A DNA stretch of 22,626 nt from Nitrososphaeraceae archaeon (GCA_025922715.1 JAICHH010000009.1:1-22626); one strand, 5' to 3'. Positions 1 to 8,728 are shown, numbered from the stretch's first letter. Notes: generated by a model not told the origin, from the sequence alone. Numbers and translations: made by a program.

Positions 1-457
1 AAAATTCTCTTGAATTACATAAAAAATAAAACCAAATTATGTTATTAATTATAGTATTTATTATTTGGCAGTCCCGTAGTAGATTAAAAAGATTAAAGGA
101 AGATCAAATATAAATAGAATAAATTTCAGTTTAGGAACCTGCTTCAGTAAAATTAATCTGTTTTGAATAATAATCATATTCCAATAAATCTCCATGCCAT
201 AAGATTGTATTATCATATAGCAAAATCAGAAAGTACGTATATAGAATGAAAATGTAAGAAGATTGTTGTACAATCAAGGTATAGTAATTTTGAAATTTAG
301 TATGATTGAAAATTTTGAGAAATATGTATAGAATACTCAAGAGTATTATTTTAATAATATATAAGATCAATATATTTCCTATTTGGAATAGACATACCTT
401 AATTTAGAGGTCAACAATAGGAAAATATATGAATGTTTCTTATTAAAGAACATATAG
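1..457. other. AT-rich non-coding stretch at left edge
   Basis: I see no convincing gene here. The only long open frame (minus strand, about 131-370) would need a TTG start, has no TATA box in the right place, and its Ile/Leu/Tyr/Phe-rich translation is what AT-rich DNA gives by chance. The last 40 bases are the promoter region of the nitrilase gene at 458. Confidence 0.5.
422..430 (+). promoter_or_regulatory. TATA-like element of the nitrilase gene
   Basis: AAAATATAT is centred about 32 bases before the ATG at 458. With archaeal initiation about 25 bases downstream of the box, the transcript would have a leader of only about 6 bases. The match is weaker than for other genes in the window. 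Confidence 0.35.
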
Positions 458-1291
458 ATGAAAAAGAAAAAATTCCTCGCTGCTATTGTACAGATGAAAT
501 CTTCAATTAACAAACAAGATAACTTACTAGAATCACTAAAATATATCAAAGAAGCAGCAGATAGACAAGCAGATTATATTTTTTTCCCAGAATTTCAGAT
601 GGCTTTTTCCTCAAATACTCAAACCCTTGATGAACTCTATAATACTGCAGAACCACTATCAAATAGTAAATTTATAAAGAGATTGTGTCAGTATTCTAAA
701 AAATATGAGATAGGAATAGTAGGTACATTTTTTGAAAAAAATCCTTATAAAACAGATAAAAAAGTTTTTGATACTGCTTTTAGTACTGATAAAAATGGAA
801 AAATCGTTTCAGTTTATAGAAAATTGCACCTTTATGATGCATTTGGTTTTAAAGAATCATTAAAGTTTAGTAGAGGAGATAAAATTCCAAAACTAATCAA
901 AACTACCATAGGTAAAATGGGTTTAATGATTTGTTATGATATCAGGTTTCCAGAACTCTCTAGAATACTTACAGTTAATGGTTCAGATATAATAATAATA
1001 CCATCAGGATGGGTTCATGGTATAATGAAGGAAGAACATTGGATTACCATGCTTAAAGCAAGAGCAATAGAAAATGGAGTATATGTAATAGCACCAAATC
1101 AAGTAGGAAACATATTTTGTGGAAGGAGTATGATAGTAGATCCTTTGGGATCCATTCTTACTGATTTAGGCGATAAGATAGGAGTAGAAATTGTAGAGAT
1201 TCAAAGAGAAAGAATAGACGAAGTCAGAAAGAGACTACCTTTATTAAAGAATCGAAGGACCGACATTTATAATATTAGTATCTTAAATTAA
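458..1291 (+). CDS. Nitrilase/ω-amidase-type carbon-nitrogen hydrolase
   Basis: A 277-residue cytosolic enzyme of the nitrilase superfamily, which hydrolyses amides or nitriles with a Glu-Lys-Cys triad. All three residues are visible: E45 in FFPEF, K122 in YRKLHLYD and C159 in MICYDIRFPELSR. The CYDIRFPEL form is typical of the Nit1/Nit2 branch, which acts on ω-amides such as α-ketoglutaramate or on deaminated glutathione, so a metabolite-repair or ω-amidase role is likely. The substrate cannot be read from sequence. Length is normal for the family and no signal peptide is seen. The ATG is close behind a TATA-like element. The 3' end overlaps the convergent topoisomerase gene by 9 bases. Confidence 0.88.
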   Translation: MKKKKFLAAIVQMKSSINKQDNLLESLKYIKEAADRQADYIFFPEFQMAFSSNTQTLDELYNTAEPLSNSKFIKRLCQYSKKYEIGIVGTFFEKNPYKTDKKVFDTAFSTDKNGKIVSVYRKLHLYDAFGFKESLKFSRGDKIPKLIKTTIGKMGLMICYDIRFPELSRILTVNGSDIIIIPSGWVHGIMKEEHWITMLKARAIENGVYVIAPNQVGNIFCGRSMIVDPLGSILTDLGDKIGVEIVEIQRERIDEVRKRLPLLKNRRTDIYNISILN

Positions 1292-3394
1292 CTTTGTAGG
1301 GCAATTAGTATTTGTACAAAAGTTTTTACTATATCTCTTAGATGGATAAAATACATTTAGTATTGGCCATTTGCATTCTTTACAGAGTTTATTTATATTC
1401 TTTATAGAACCTTGTTGTGGAATTGGCGCAGTAGCAGTACAACCATCGGAAAAATAATTTGAACATGAAATAAATCTTTTTTTAGTTTTTTTAGATCTAA
1501 TAATTTGAAACTTTCCTTTTTGACAAACAGGACAAGCACCTAACAGTATCAAATTCTTGCTTCTAATAGGTTGCTGTTCAATAGGCGATATAGATTCTAT
1601 TTTTTGAATATGATACATGGAATCAATTAAGTCAGTAATTATACTATTTAGTATAAATATTCTATCTGTAATTCCTCTTTCAATATCTGCTAAATAAAGC
1701 TCTAAAGCTCTTGTCAAATCTGTAGAAATTATCTTTGGAAGATTTTTTTTCATAAAATCAATTAAAAATATTCCAAGATCAGTTGATTTGATATTATTAT
1801 GATTATTTACAGTTACATAGTTTCTCCGTATTAATAATTCTATAATATTTCCTCTTGTAGATTTTGTACCTATCTCTTCTAGTTCCATTTTAGATAATAA
1901 AGATGAATAATTGAAATAGATAGGAGGGTAAGTCAATTTCGAATCTTTAATAATATTTATGTTGGTCAATGTATCTCCTATTTTAAGATCTGAGTATTCA
2001 AAAGAGTTGTCACTATAATTATAAAATGAACTATAAAATTCAATCCACCCTTTTAAAAGTATGTTTTTTCCTTCTTTATTAAATAAAAAATTATCATTTA
2101 CTAGAATATCGATTTTAGTTTTTTTAAAAATTGCCGTTTCACCAAATGTAGCAAAAAATCTTTTTACTATAAGATCATAAACTTTTAATTCGGCAGAATT
2201 GAGATTTATTGGTTTTATTCCTGTAGGATAGATAGCAGGATGAGCCGGATCATTTTTTATACCATTATGTGGATAAAGCTTATTCTGACTTAATAACATA
2301 GTAACATATCTTTTGTATAGGCCTGAAATTTTTTCCAAATTATTTAATATTTTTCTATAGTTAATTGAAACTGGAAGAATTTGACTGTTAGTTCTTGGAT
2401 AGGAAATCAATGCTTTTAGGTAAAGACTTTCAGCAATTGAAAGAGTATAGATGGGAGAATAGTTAAATAATCTAAATGATTCCTTTTGAAGGTCTCCTAT
2501 ATTAAAGGGATGTAATGGTTTTATATACTCTTCATAGATATTTATATTATTTACAATACCATTTTTACCACTACATTGAATTATAATGTCGTTTACTTGT
2601 TTTAATGTGTCTATTCGTTTTTTTTCAAAGAAAAAAACAAAAACTTCATCATCTTTTTTAAAATGAGCTTTTATTCTCCAAAAAGGAACTGGTATAAAGT
2701 AATTTATTTGGAGATCTCTATCTACTATAAATTTTAGAGTAGGAGTTTGAACTCTTCCAACAGTTAGATAAGAATATCTATTTTTTATTTTTATAGCATG
2801 AGAAACAGCCATAGAAAAATTTATTCCATATATATAATCTAATAAGTGTCTAAACATACCAGCATAAGCCATATTTCTATTAGTTTTTTCTAATGTAATA
2901 AAAGATTTATTTATATCCTCAGAAGTCAAAGTTGACAATTTTGCTCTATGAGAATTATCATAAGCTTTTTCGCATACTAATTCTAATATATTATATCCAA
3001 TTAATTCACCTTCTTGATCATAATCGCATGCATGGATAAAATTATCAGTATCCTTAGCAAATCGACTTATTAATTCTATGAGGTTTTTTGATTTGTTATT
3101 GTGTGGATTGGATATAGGTGCCCAATATATATCAAAAATAGGAAAGATTTTCCCTCTCTTATATGTATCTTTTAGGCCATACAGATGTCCTTTAGAGGAT
3201 AGAATTACATAACGTGCGTTATCTTTAGTAAGTACATCAAAAACTATATTACCTTTTATTTTTGTTTTTTTAATCTGAGAAGTTCCTAAAGCAATAGCAA
3301 TTCTATTAGCAACATTTGGTTTTTCACAAATTACAAGAGAATATTTTTTATCTTTTGAATTGACATTCAAATTATGGATTTTGATATCTTTCAT
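1283..3394 (-). CDS. topA: Type IA DNA topoisomerase (archaeal topoisomerase I/III)
   Basis: A 703-residue type IA topoisomerase, which cuts one DNA strand through a 5'-phosphotyrosine and relaxes negative supercoils or decatenates. The Toprim domain has catalytic E24 (CEKP) and the metal-binding DYDQEGE at 124-130. GRVQTPTL at 213-220 is the family signature. The catalytic tyrosine is Y332 in SYPRTNS. The C-terminus carries two four-cysteine zinc motifs, C621/C624/C644/C652 and C671/C674/C693/C698, used for DNA binding in this family. There is no helicase domain, so it is not a reverse gyrase, as expected of a mesophile. It is divergent from the FBP aldolase/phosphatase gene. The exact topA versus topB subtype is not certain. 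Confidence 0.93.
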   Translation of the reverse strand: MKDIKIHNLNVNSKDKKYSLVICEKPNVANRIAIALGTSQIKKTKIKGNIVFDVLTKDNARYVILSSKGHLYGLKDTYKRGKIFPIFDIYWAPISNPHNNKSKNLIELISRFAKDTDNFIHACDYDQEGELIGYNILELVCEKAYDNSHRAKLSTLTSEDINKSFITLEKTNRNMAYAGMFRHLLDYIYGINFSMAVSHAIKIKNRYSYLTVGRVQTPTLKFIVDRDLQINYFIPVPFWRIKAHFKKDDEVFVFFFEKKRIDTLKQVNDIIIQCSGKNGIVNNINIYEEYIKPLHPFNIGDLQKESFRLFNYSPIYTLSIAESLYLKALISYPRTNSQILPVSINYRKILNNLEKISGLYKRYVTMLLSQNKLYPHNGIKNDPAHPAIYPTGIKPINLNSAELKVYDLIVKRFFATFGETAIFKKTKIDILVNDNFLFNKEGKNILLKGWIEFYSSFYNYSDNSFEYSDLKIGDTLTNINIIKDSKLTYPPIYFNYSSLLSKMELEEIGTKSTRGNIIELLIRRNYVTVNNHNNIKSTDLGIFLIDFMKKNLPKIISTDLTRALELYLADIERGITDRIFILNSIITDLIDSMYHIQKIESISPIEQQPIRSKNLILLGACPVCQKGKFQIIRSKKTKKRFISCSNYFSDGCTATAPIPQQGSIKNINKLCKECKWPILNVFYPSKRYSKNFCTNTNCPTKLI

Positions 3395-3413
3395 TCACTT
3401 TCTTATATTTAAC

Positions 3414-3421
3414 TTTTATAA
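3414..3421 (-). promoter_or_regulatory. TATA box of the topoisomerase gene
   Basis: On the minus strand this reads TTATAAAA, centred about 23 bases before the ATG at 3394. The spacing fits a leaderless or near-leaderless transcript. Confidence 0.45.
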
Positions 3422-3495
3422 TCAAAATCCAGTTTCAAATGCAATAGATGAAGATTCTTTTCTAAAGGATTAAAATAAAATACATAGCAGAAAAG

Positions 3496-3503
3496 ATATA
3501 AAC
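3496..3503 (+). promoter_or_regulatory. TATA box of the FBP aldolase/phosphatase gene
   Basis: ATATAAAC is centred 25-26 bases before the ATG at 3525, so transcription should begin at or next to the start codon. It supports this start and probably drives the downstream triosephosphate isomerase gene as well. Confidence 0.55.
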
Positions 3504-3524
3504 AATATTTAATCAAATCAGATT

Positions 3525-4661
3525 ATGCGTATAACAGTTTCAGCAATAAAAGCAGATATTGGAGCAATTGGTGGACATACCAGACCTAGTGATGAATTAC
3601 TTGATGTTGTTAAAAACTCTATTGAGAAAATGGGTAACGAGCTCCTCATAGACCATTATATTGGATATAGTGGAGATGATATTCATATTGTTATGACTCA
3701 TAAATTCGGAACAGATAATGAAAAAATTCATAAATTAGCATGGGACGCCTTTAGTGAAGGAACAAAAACAGCTAAGAATCAAGGTTTGTACGGAGCTGGA
3801 CAAGATTTGTTAAAAGACTCTTTTTCTGGAAATGTTAGAGGTATGGGTCCTGGAGTCGCAGAAATAGAAATGGAAGAAAGACCAAGTGAGGTGTTCTGTA
3901 TATTCGCTGCTGATAAGACTGAGCCGGGAGCATTTAATTTTCCATTTTGGAGAATGTTTATAGATGCTGGAAGTAATACAGGGCTTTTAATAAATGAAAA
4001 ATTGGCAGCTGGAGTAACATTTAGGATCATGGATGTCATGACTGGTAACATTGCCACTTTAAAAATGTGGGAGGATAAACCAGAGTTAGAAGCTGCTTTA
4101 ATGTTTCCTGGTAGATATGTGGTTCATTCAGTTTATTCATCAGAAGGAGATCAAATTCTGTCGGCATCAACTGATAGATTACATAACATAGCTGGAACCT
4201 ATGTTGGTAAGGATGATCCAATAGCAATAGTTAGAACTCAAAAGAACTTTCCAGCAACAGAAGAAGTTGGTAGTGCTTTTAATAATCCGCATTATGTATC
4301 AGGTAATACAAGAGGTAGTCATCATTTGCCTTTGATGCCAGTAAAGCTGAATTCACCAGCTAGCCTAAATTATTCCATACCAATTGTAGAATGCTTAGTA
4401 TTTAGTATGCACGAAGGCAGATTAACTGGCCCCCTTGATGGATTTGGCACAGCTGATTGGGACTTACAAAGGACATGGGCATCTGAAAGAGCAATGATCA
4501 TGAGAAATCAAGGATTTATTCATCCTGCAACCTTAGTTCCTGATGAACTAGAATATAATAAAGGATATGAAGCAAGAATGGATAAATTGAATGAGAAATT
4601 TACATCAAGCATTAGCAATAAGAAACAGAAAAATTCTCTAAAAGAGAATAACAAAAAATAA
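3525..4661 (+). CDS. fbp: Fructose-1,6-bisphosphate aldolase/phosphatase (class V, archaeal)
   Basis: A 378-residue bifunctional gluconeogenic enzyme that condenses glyceraldehyde-3-phosphate with dihydroxyacetone phosphate and then dephosphorylates the product to fructose-6-phosphate. The family is known from archaea and some thermophilic bacteria. Visible family residues are D11 and H18 in KADIGAIGGH, D51-D52 in YSGDD, Q93-D94 in GAGQD, D130-K131 in ADKTEPGAF, and YVGKDDP at 226-232, where the Lys forms the Schiff base and the Tyr is the aldolase acid. The last 20 or so residues are a Lys/Asn/Ser-rich tail outside the conserved domain. The isomerase that interconverts its two triose substrates follows 24 bases downstream. 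This single enzyme makes gluconeogenesis effectively one-way. Confidence 0.95.
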   Translation: MRITVSAIKADIGAIGGHTRPSDELLDVVKNSIEKMGNELLIDHYIGYSGDDIHIVMTHKFGTDNEKIHKLAWDAFSEGTKTAKNQGLYGAGQDLLKDSFSGNVRGMGPGVAEIEMEERPSEVFCIFAADKTEPGAFNFPFWRMFIDAGSNTGLLINEKLAAGVTFRIMDVMTGNIATLKMWEDKPELEAALMFPGRYVVHSVYSSEGDQILSASTDRLHNIAGTYVGKDDPIAIVRTQKNFPATEEVGSAFNNPHYVSGNTRGSHHLPLMPVKLNSPASLNYSIPIVECLVFSMHEGRLTGPLDGFGTADWDLQRTWASERAMIMRNQGFIHPATLVPDELEYNKGYEARMDKLNEKFTSSISNKKQKNSLKENNKK

Positions 4662-4671
4662 TCTTTAGCAC

Positions 4672-4678
4672 AAAAGGA
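4672..4678 (+). promoter_or_regulatory. Shine-Dalgarno site of the TTG-started tpiA
   Basis: AAAAGGA ends 7 bases before the TTG at 4686. A ribosome-binding site here, with no TATA box in the 24-base gap, suits an internal gene of an operon and supports the unusual TTG start. Confidence 0.5.
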
Positions 4679-4685
4679 AAATAAT

Positions 4686-5354
4686 TTGAAAGGACTAATT
4701 ATAATTAACTGTAAGAATTACCTAGAAGTGGCTGGAGAGAAAATATTACAACTATCAGAAATTGCAAAAGACATTTCAACTAGTAACAAAGTAGAAATAA
4801 TGATAGCACCTCCACAAAATTCTTTATTTTACTTATCACAATCAGTTAAACTTCCTCTCATTTGTCAACATGTAGATGACGAAAAAATAGGAGCTACTAC
4901 TGGCTTTATTATTCCTGAATTAGCAAAATCTTATGGAGCAGCTGGTTCTTTAATAAATCATAGCGAACACAAAATGGAATTTGAATATATTCAAAACATT
5001 GTAGAACGATTGAGACAATTAAATATGACTTCAATAGTTTGTGCTGCAACATCCCAGGAAGTTGGGAAAGTGGCTAGATTACATCCAAATATGATTGCTA
5101 TTGAGCCTCCAGAACTAATAGGAACTGGAAAAGCAGTTAGTAAAGTCAACCCATCAATAATTACTAAATCTGTTAAAGAAGCAGGTAGACATTCTAAAAA
5201 CATAAAAGTAATTTGTGGAGCTGGAATAGTAGATAAGACCGATGTTCAAAGTGCAATAAATCTTGGATCAGAAGGAATACTTTTGGCAAGTGGATTAATT
5301 AAGTCAGATGTATGGCAAGATAAGCTGATTGAACTTTGTGAAGGTTTTGAATAA
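4686..5354 (+). CDS. tpiA: Triosephosphate isomerase (archaeal short type)
   Basis: A 222-residue enzyme interconverting dihydroxyacetone phosphate and glyceraldehyde-3-phosphate. Archaeal isomerases are shorter than the roughly 250-residue bacterial and eukaryotic forms, and this one fits. Catalytic residues are visible: K10 in NCKNY, H92 in INHSEH and E140 in IEPPELIG. The phosphate-binding CGAGI follows near residue 179. Translation starts at TTG (4686), because the conserved first strand GLIIINCKNY begins right after it and there is no upstream in-frame ATG. It is almost certainly co-transcribed with the FBP aldolase/phosphatase gene and supplies its balanced triose-phosphate substrates. 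Confidence 0.95.
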   Translation: MKGLIIINCKNYLEVAGEKILQLSEIAKDISTSNKVEIMIAPPQNSLFYLSQSVKLPLICQHVDDEKIGATTGFIIPELAKSYGAAGSLINHSEHKMEFEYIQNIVERLRQLNMTSIVCAATSQEVGKVARLHPNMIAIEPPELIGTGKAVSKVNPSIITKSVKEAGRHSKNIKVICGAGIVDKTDVQSAINLGSEGILLASGLIKSDVWQDKLIELCEGFE

Positions 5355-5404
5355 TAGTGTGATATCAGAATTTTATTTTAATGAAATTTTAAAGTATAAA
5401 AAAT

Positions 5405-5710
5405 TTAAGCACCAACTCTTTTCATTTTTGAGCCACAGCGAGGACATGATACTTGATTATGTTTAGCTCCACAATTCATACAATAGTAGTTTACAGAACT
5501 GTTACCAAACATAGTAGCACTCGACAATCCTAGTTTTTTATACTGTCGCTGTCTGATATAAAAGCTTAGAAGAAGGAAAACTCCAATTATAATGGGTAAT
5601 GAGTAAGGGAATGGTACTATAAGAGAAATAGCAATACTGATAGCTAAAGATATGCCTAGCCAAAGTGCTTGGTTTAATATAAAATTTTTATTATTAAAAT
5701 CACTCATCAT
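5405..5710 (-). CDS. Small membrane protein with C-terminal zinc ribbon
   Basis: A 101-residue protein with two predicted membrane spans (about 13-32 and 37-53), a basic linker (RQRQYKK) and a C-terminal four-cysteine ribbon, C77/C80 (CMNCG) and C89/C92 (CPRCG). The positive-inside rule puts the ribbon in the cytoplasm. I do not recognise the family. Membrane proteins with a rubredoxin-like ribbon are common in archaea and usually uncharacterised. It is convergent with tpiA, with 50 bases between. Its own TATA box puts transcription at the first of two adjacent Met codons, so the start at 5710 is preferred over the second Met. Confidence 0.75.
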   Translation of the reverse strand: MMSDFNNKNFILNQALWLGISLAISIAISLIVPFPYSLPIIIGVFLLLSFYIRQRQYKKLGLSSATMFGNSSVNYYCMNCGAKHNQVSCPRCGSKMKRVGA

Positions 5711-5730
5711 TTAATTTATAGCCGCATGTT

Positions 5731-5740
5731 ATTTATAAAT
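5731..5740 (-). promoter_or_regulatory. TATA box of the zinc-ribbon membrane protein gene
   Basis: The palindromic ATTTATAAAT is centred 25-26 bases before the ATG at 5710, which predicts a leaderless transcript. Confidence 0.5.
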
Positions 5741-5848
5741 TATTTTGATAATAGAATTCAATACATGAATTTAGATATCCACCAAGTTTAAATATTCCTA
5801 ACAACCATAAGAAGAATACATCGACCAAACCGAAGGGGAACAATTTCC

Positions 5849-5883
5849 ATGACCTAGGATATTGAGCAGATGTCCTAGGTCAT
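5849..5883. repeat. Perfect 11-bp inverted repeat (hairpin) after the ATPase subunit I gene
   Basis: Left arm ATGACCTAGGA (5849-5859) and right arm TCCTAGGTCAT (5873-5883) are exact reverse complements around a 13-base loop. It begins 26 bases past the stop codon of the subunit I gene on the minus strand. There is no T-tract directly after it on that strand, so a bacterial-type intrinsic terminator is not a good fit. It may protect or terminate the 3' end of that mRNA, bind a dimeric regulator upstream of the gene starting at 5710, or be part of a small RNA. Confidence 0.6.
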
Positions 5884-5909
5884 ATCATTTAAAAATCAGA
5901 TCTTTGTTG

Positions 5910-8048
5910 TTATCTTTGTAGTTTCTTTTCCCATAAGAGGCTTGTGTATAGCATTTCTGGTACCAATTTTTTAAATGGAACTCCTGAACCATCGTAGAAT
6001 TTTGTAAACCACTCGTATAAATGAAGCCTAAGTGCCTGAATATAGACTAGTAATCCTTCTATCATCATCACACCTAGATTTCCTAGTATTGCCACTACTA
6101 TTCCAACTGGAAAATTACCAGTGGAGAAAAAGAATTCGACTCCATTATTGGCTGTACCCATTAAAGCTACATGTACGAGTAACATAATTCCAATTCTAGT
6201 ATAACTAATTGTATTAGCAAATAATTCTACTAATCTAATCAACATAACTTCAATGACCGTCATAAATAATTCTTCATTTACATTTCCATGAAGTTTTACT
6301 TTCCCAAGTTTAAAGCCTAAAGGAACTGCAATAATTTGTAGTATCATAGTTATCATAAGTATCAAGAACGAAATCTTTGTGACTATTTCTACAGTAACCC
6401 AATCACCAGCTATATTTGAGAAGAAAGGAGCAGGGTTTTGATTGGTATACATTTCAAGAACCTTGTAATTAGCCCCTACTGCAGCTAACATGAGAGAAAT
6501 AATTGACAAATACATTATCAGGGTTGGGAGACGGTTAGTAAGTACTTCGTATTTCTTGCCTTGTTTGATTCCCTTATATATGGAAAATGCAAAAGCACTT
6601 ACTAGGTGTGTAATACCTATATTGATTGAAAAAGTAAGAATAGTAAGGACAGTCTCTTCTGAAAAGTCTGCTGCATTTAATATTCCTATGAATCCTAATG
6701 ATCTCAGATATTCACCACCTGGAACCTCCAAAATATGAAATCCAAAAGCCTCTCCTACTATCAAGCCTGCAAATATTGCAGCTATTCCTGATGCAAGTAT
6801 CAAAGTACCCCATTTTTTTAAATTTCCTGTTCCTCTAATTCTAAATGTAGCACCAAGCAAAGCCAATAATGCACCTTGTCCTGCATCTCCAAACATTAAT
6901 CCGTAAAAAATAGGAAATATTAATGCAATCATTGGAGTGGGATCTATCTCATTGGATTTAGGGGAACCTTGGGTAAGTGTTATTGGTTCAAAAGATCTAA
7001 AATAACGACTATTGGCAAATAAAGTAGGTTCTTGATTTTCTTTTGACTGTTCAGAATCATGATCATGATCTTTCTCTATTTGATGGAAATCATTATGTTT
7101 TTTATGCTCGAATATCGTTATCCATTTTTCGTGTAATTTCTTGAAATTATCAGCCATAACAGTTGGAATGTATCCTTGAATAATAGCAAAATTCTTTAAC
7201 CCTGCTGGTTTTCTTAAGGTTTCTAAAATCTCTCGTACAACATGAGAGGATTCTCTCAAATAAAGAATTTTTGAATTATTTTCTTTGCTTATCGTCGAAA
7301 TACTGGAATCAATTTCTTTTTTCTTTGTAGTTAATTCTTTTATTTTTGTAGTTAAATGTCGAAAAGCTTCACTTGGATTTTGAGAAAAAGTATGAGGTAT
7401 ATCAATTTGTGATATATCAAAACTACGTATTGTTTTTCCTATTCTATCAGAATCCTCATTTTTAGCGAAGATGAATAATGCAGAATGGGTATCATTTAAT
7501 TTCAATGTAAAAAGAGAGACATCTGAAAGAGAACGCCCAATCTCTGAGAAATCTTTAGTTTTAATAATAAACATATTTTGATATAATAATTTGCTATTGT
7601 TAAGTTTGGATATATCGATCTTTAGATTAGATACTACACTTAGAGTATCTTTTAATGTTTTATATTCATCAAGTTGCCTATTTAAAGAATCTCTTTCATT
7701 AATAATTTTTGAGGTTTCATTTACCAAAGTCTTTGAATCTCCCTCCAGTTTCAATATTAACTGTTCAATTTCTGAAATTTGTAATTCTTTTTTATTCTTT
7801 GGTTTACCCTTAATAAGAGCATCCATTATTCCAATTTCTGTTTTAATCTCTAACTCACGTACAACTTCATCGATACTTTGAAAGAGTTTTTGTGAACGTA
7901 AATGTAGTTCATCTAGATTAGGATCAGAATATTCAGAATTAGAACTGATTGGGTGAAACCATTCAAACTGTGCGAGCTGACTAGCAACTTTTGTTGATTC
8001 CATCCTAGGAAGAATTAAAGTAACCTTAGCAAGCTGCGCTAAGCCCAT
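5910..8048 (-). CDS. atpI: A-type ATP synthase subunit I (a-subunit, 116-kDa family)
   Basis: A 712-residue integral subunit of the archaeal A-type ATP synthase that forms the ion half-channels against the c-ring. The N-terminal half is a cytosolic arm rich in coiled coil (about 45-140 and 230-280). The C-terminal half (about 370-712) is a bundle of some 7-8 membrane spans beginning FPIFYGLMFGDAGQG, a family signature. The Arg of SYTR (R618) aligns with the essential ion-translocating arginine of eukaryotic a-subunits, and R674 (ALRLHLYEW) with the second conserved arginine. Residues about 315-341 are an unusual His/Asp/Glu/Lys-rich insert before the membrane domain. No other ATPase subunit gene is next to it. 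It ends just before a perfect hairpin. Confidence 0.92.
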   Translation of the reverse strand: MGLAQLAKVTLILPRMESTKVASQLAQFEWFHPISSNSEYSDPNLDELHLRSQKLFQSIDEVVRELEIKTEIGIMDALIKGKPKNKKELQISEIEQLILKLEGDSKTLVNETSKIINERDSLNRQLDEYKTLKDTLSVVSNLKIDISKLNNSKLLYQNMFIIKTKDFSEIGRSLSDVSLFTLKLNDTHSALFIFAKNEDSDRIGKTIRSFDISQIDIPHTFSQNPSEAFRHLTTKIKELTTKKKEIDSSISTISKENNSKILYLRESSHVVREILETLRKPAGLKNFAIIQGYIPTVMADNFKKLHEKWITIFEHKKHNDFHQIEKDHDHDSEQSKENQEPTLFANSRYFRSFEPITLTQGSPKSNEIDPTPMIALIFPIFYGLMFGDAGQGALLALLGATFRIRGTGNLKKWGTLILASGIAAIFAGLIVGEAFGFHILEVPGGEYLRSLGFIGILNAADFSEETVLTILTFSINIGITHLVSAFAFSIYKGIKQGKKYEVLTNRLPTLIMYLSIISLMLAAVGANYKVLEMYTNQNPAPFFSNIAGDWVTVEIVTKISFLILMITMILQIIAVPLGFKLGKVKLHGNVNEELFMTVIEVMLIRLVELFANTISYTRIGIMLLVHVALMGTANNGVEFFFSTGNFPVGIVVAILGNLGVMMIEGLLVYIQALRLHLYEWFTKFYDGSGVPFKKLVPEMLYTSLLWEKKLQR

Positions 8049-8150
8049 TTCAAGAATTTGGATAACGATACGACTTAAAATCTTATCTATGAAATTAGAA
8101 TATAGATGTTACAAAATCATTTTAGAATACAAAAAATATCTATTAGGAAA

Positions 8151-8537
8151 TTAAAAAACACAAAGAATTTCCAATTCACCGTACTTTTCCTTTACAGCCA
8201 ACAAAAAAAGAGTGTTTTCATAAATCAGTAACCATTCTTTAACTCCCAGTACTGGTAGTTTTCTTACTAGAATCGTATTATCAATCATTGTACGTACATA
8301 TGCAATCTTAGGGATCTCAGTCAAGTTAAAAAGTGAATCAGATATATCTATTCCGGGACTACCACCCTGAATATTTACTACGAACGTATCATTTTTTTTA
8401 TTTTTTACCTTAGAAGTAACGTAACTTTGTCCTATTTCAAATTTTTCTAAATCCAGCATTGCTTTGAGGTAAGAATTTTTACTTAGAGGGATTTCAGAGG
8501 AGAGAGATTTAGAAATTTCATCATAAAAAAGGCTCAT
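8151..8537 (-). CDS. Conserved-looking hypothetical protein, 128 residues
   Basis: I do not recognise this family. The protein is soluble, with no signal peptide or membrane span, and looks alpha/beta: a charged helical N-terminus (1-35), a strand-rich middle with GGSPGIDISDSLF (about 58-70), and a hydrophobic C-terminus. There are no Cys clusters or obvious catalytic motifs. Codon use and composition match the neighbours, and a TATA box sits at the right distance, so the gene is probably real. It lies 102 bases upstream of atpI on the same strand and could be co-transcribed with it, but there is no evidence that it is an ATPase component. Confidence 0.65.
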   Translation of the reverse strand: MSLFYDEISKSLSSEIPLSKNSYLKAMLDLEKFEIGQSYVTSKVKNKKNDTFVVNIQGGSPGIDISDSLFNLTEIPKIAYVRTMIDNTILVRKLPVLGVKEWLLIYENTLFLLAVKEKYGELEILCVF

Positions 8538-8557
8538 CAGTTAAGGATATTAAGATG

Positions 8558-8565
8558 ATATATTA
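8558..8565 (-). promoter_or_regulatory. TATA box of the 128-residue protein gene
   Basis: On the minus strand this reads TAATATAT, centred about 24 bases before the ATG at 8537, which fits a leaderless transcript. It may also drive atpI. Confidence 0.45.
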
Positions 8566-8728
8566 TTTTAATTTATAATCAAGTTCATTCATTTCTATTT
8601 GGATGTAATATAAAAAATCAAGTTCTTTAGGAAATTTTTTTACTTTTTATATTAAAACTTATAATTTTCATAAATTTTCTTTTTTTATATTATCAAACTA
8701 AAAATTTATTTGTTTAATAAAACATAAC

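Noticed and set aside
131..370. 79-codon open frame on the minus strand
   Set aside because: It needs a TTG start, has no promoter at the expected distance, and its Ile/Tyr/Leu/Phe-rich product shows no motif. It is most simply chance in AT-rich DNA.
1283..3394. Reading the topoisomerase as a reverse gyrase fragment
   Set aside because: The protein is complete from Toprim to zinc motifs with its own promoter, and no helicase domain precedes it, so an ordinary type IA topoisomerase is the better call.
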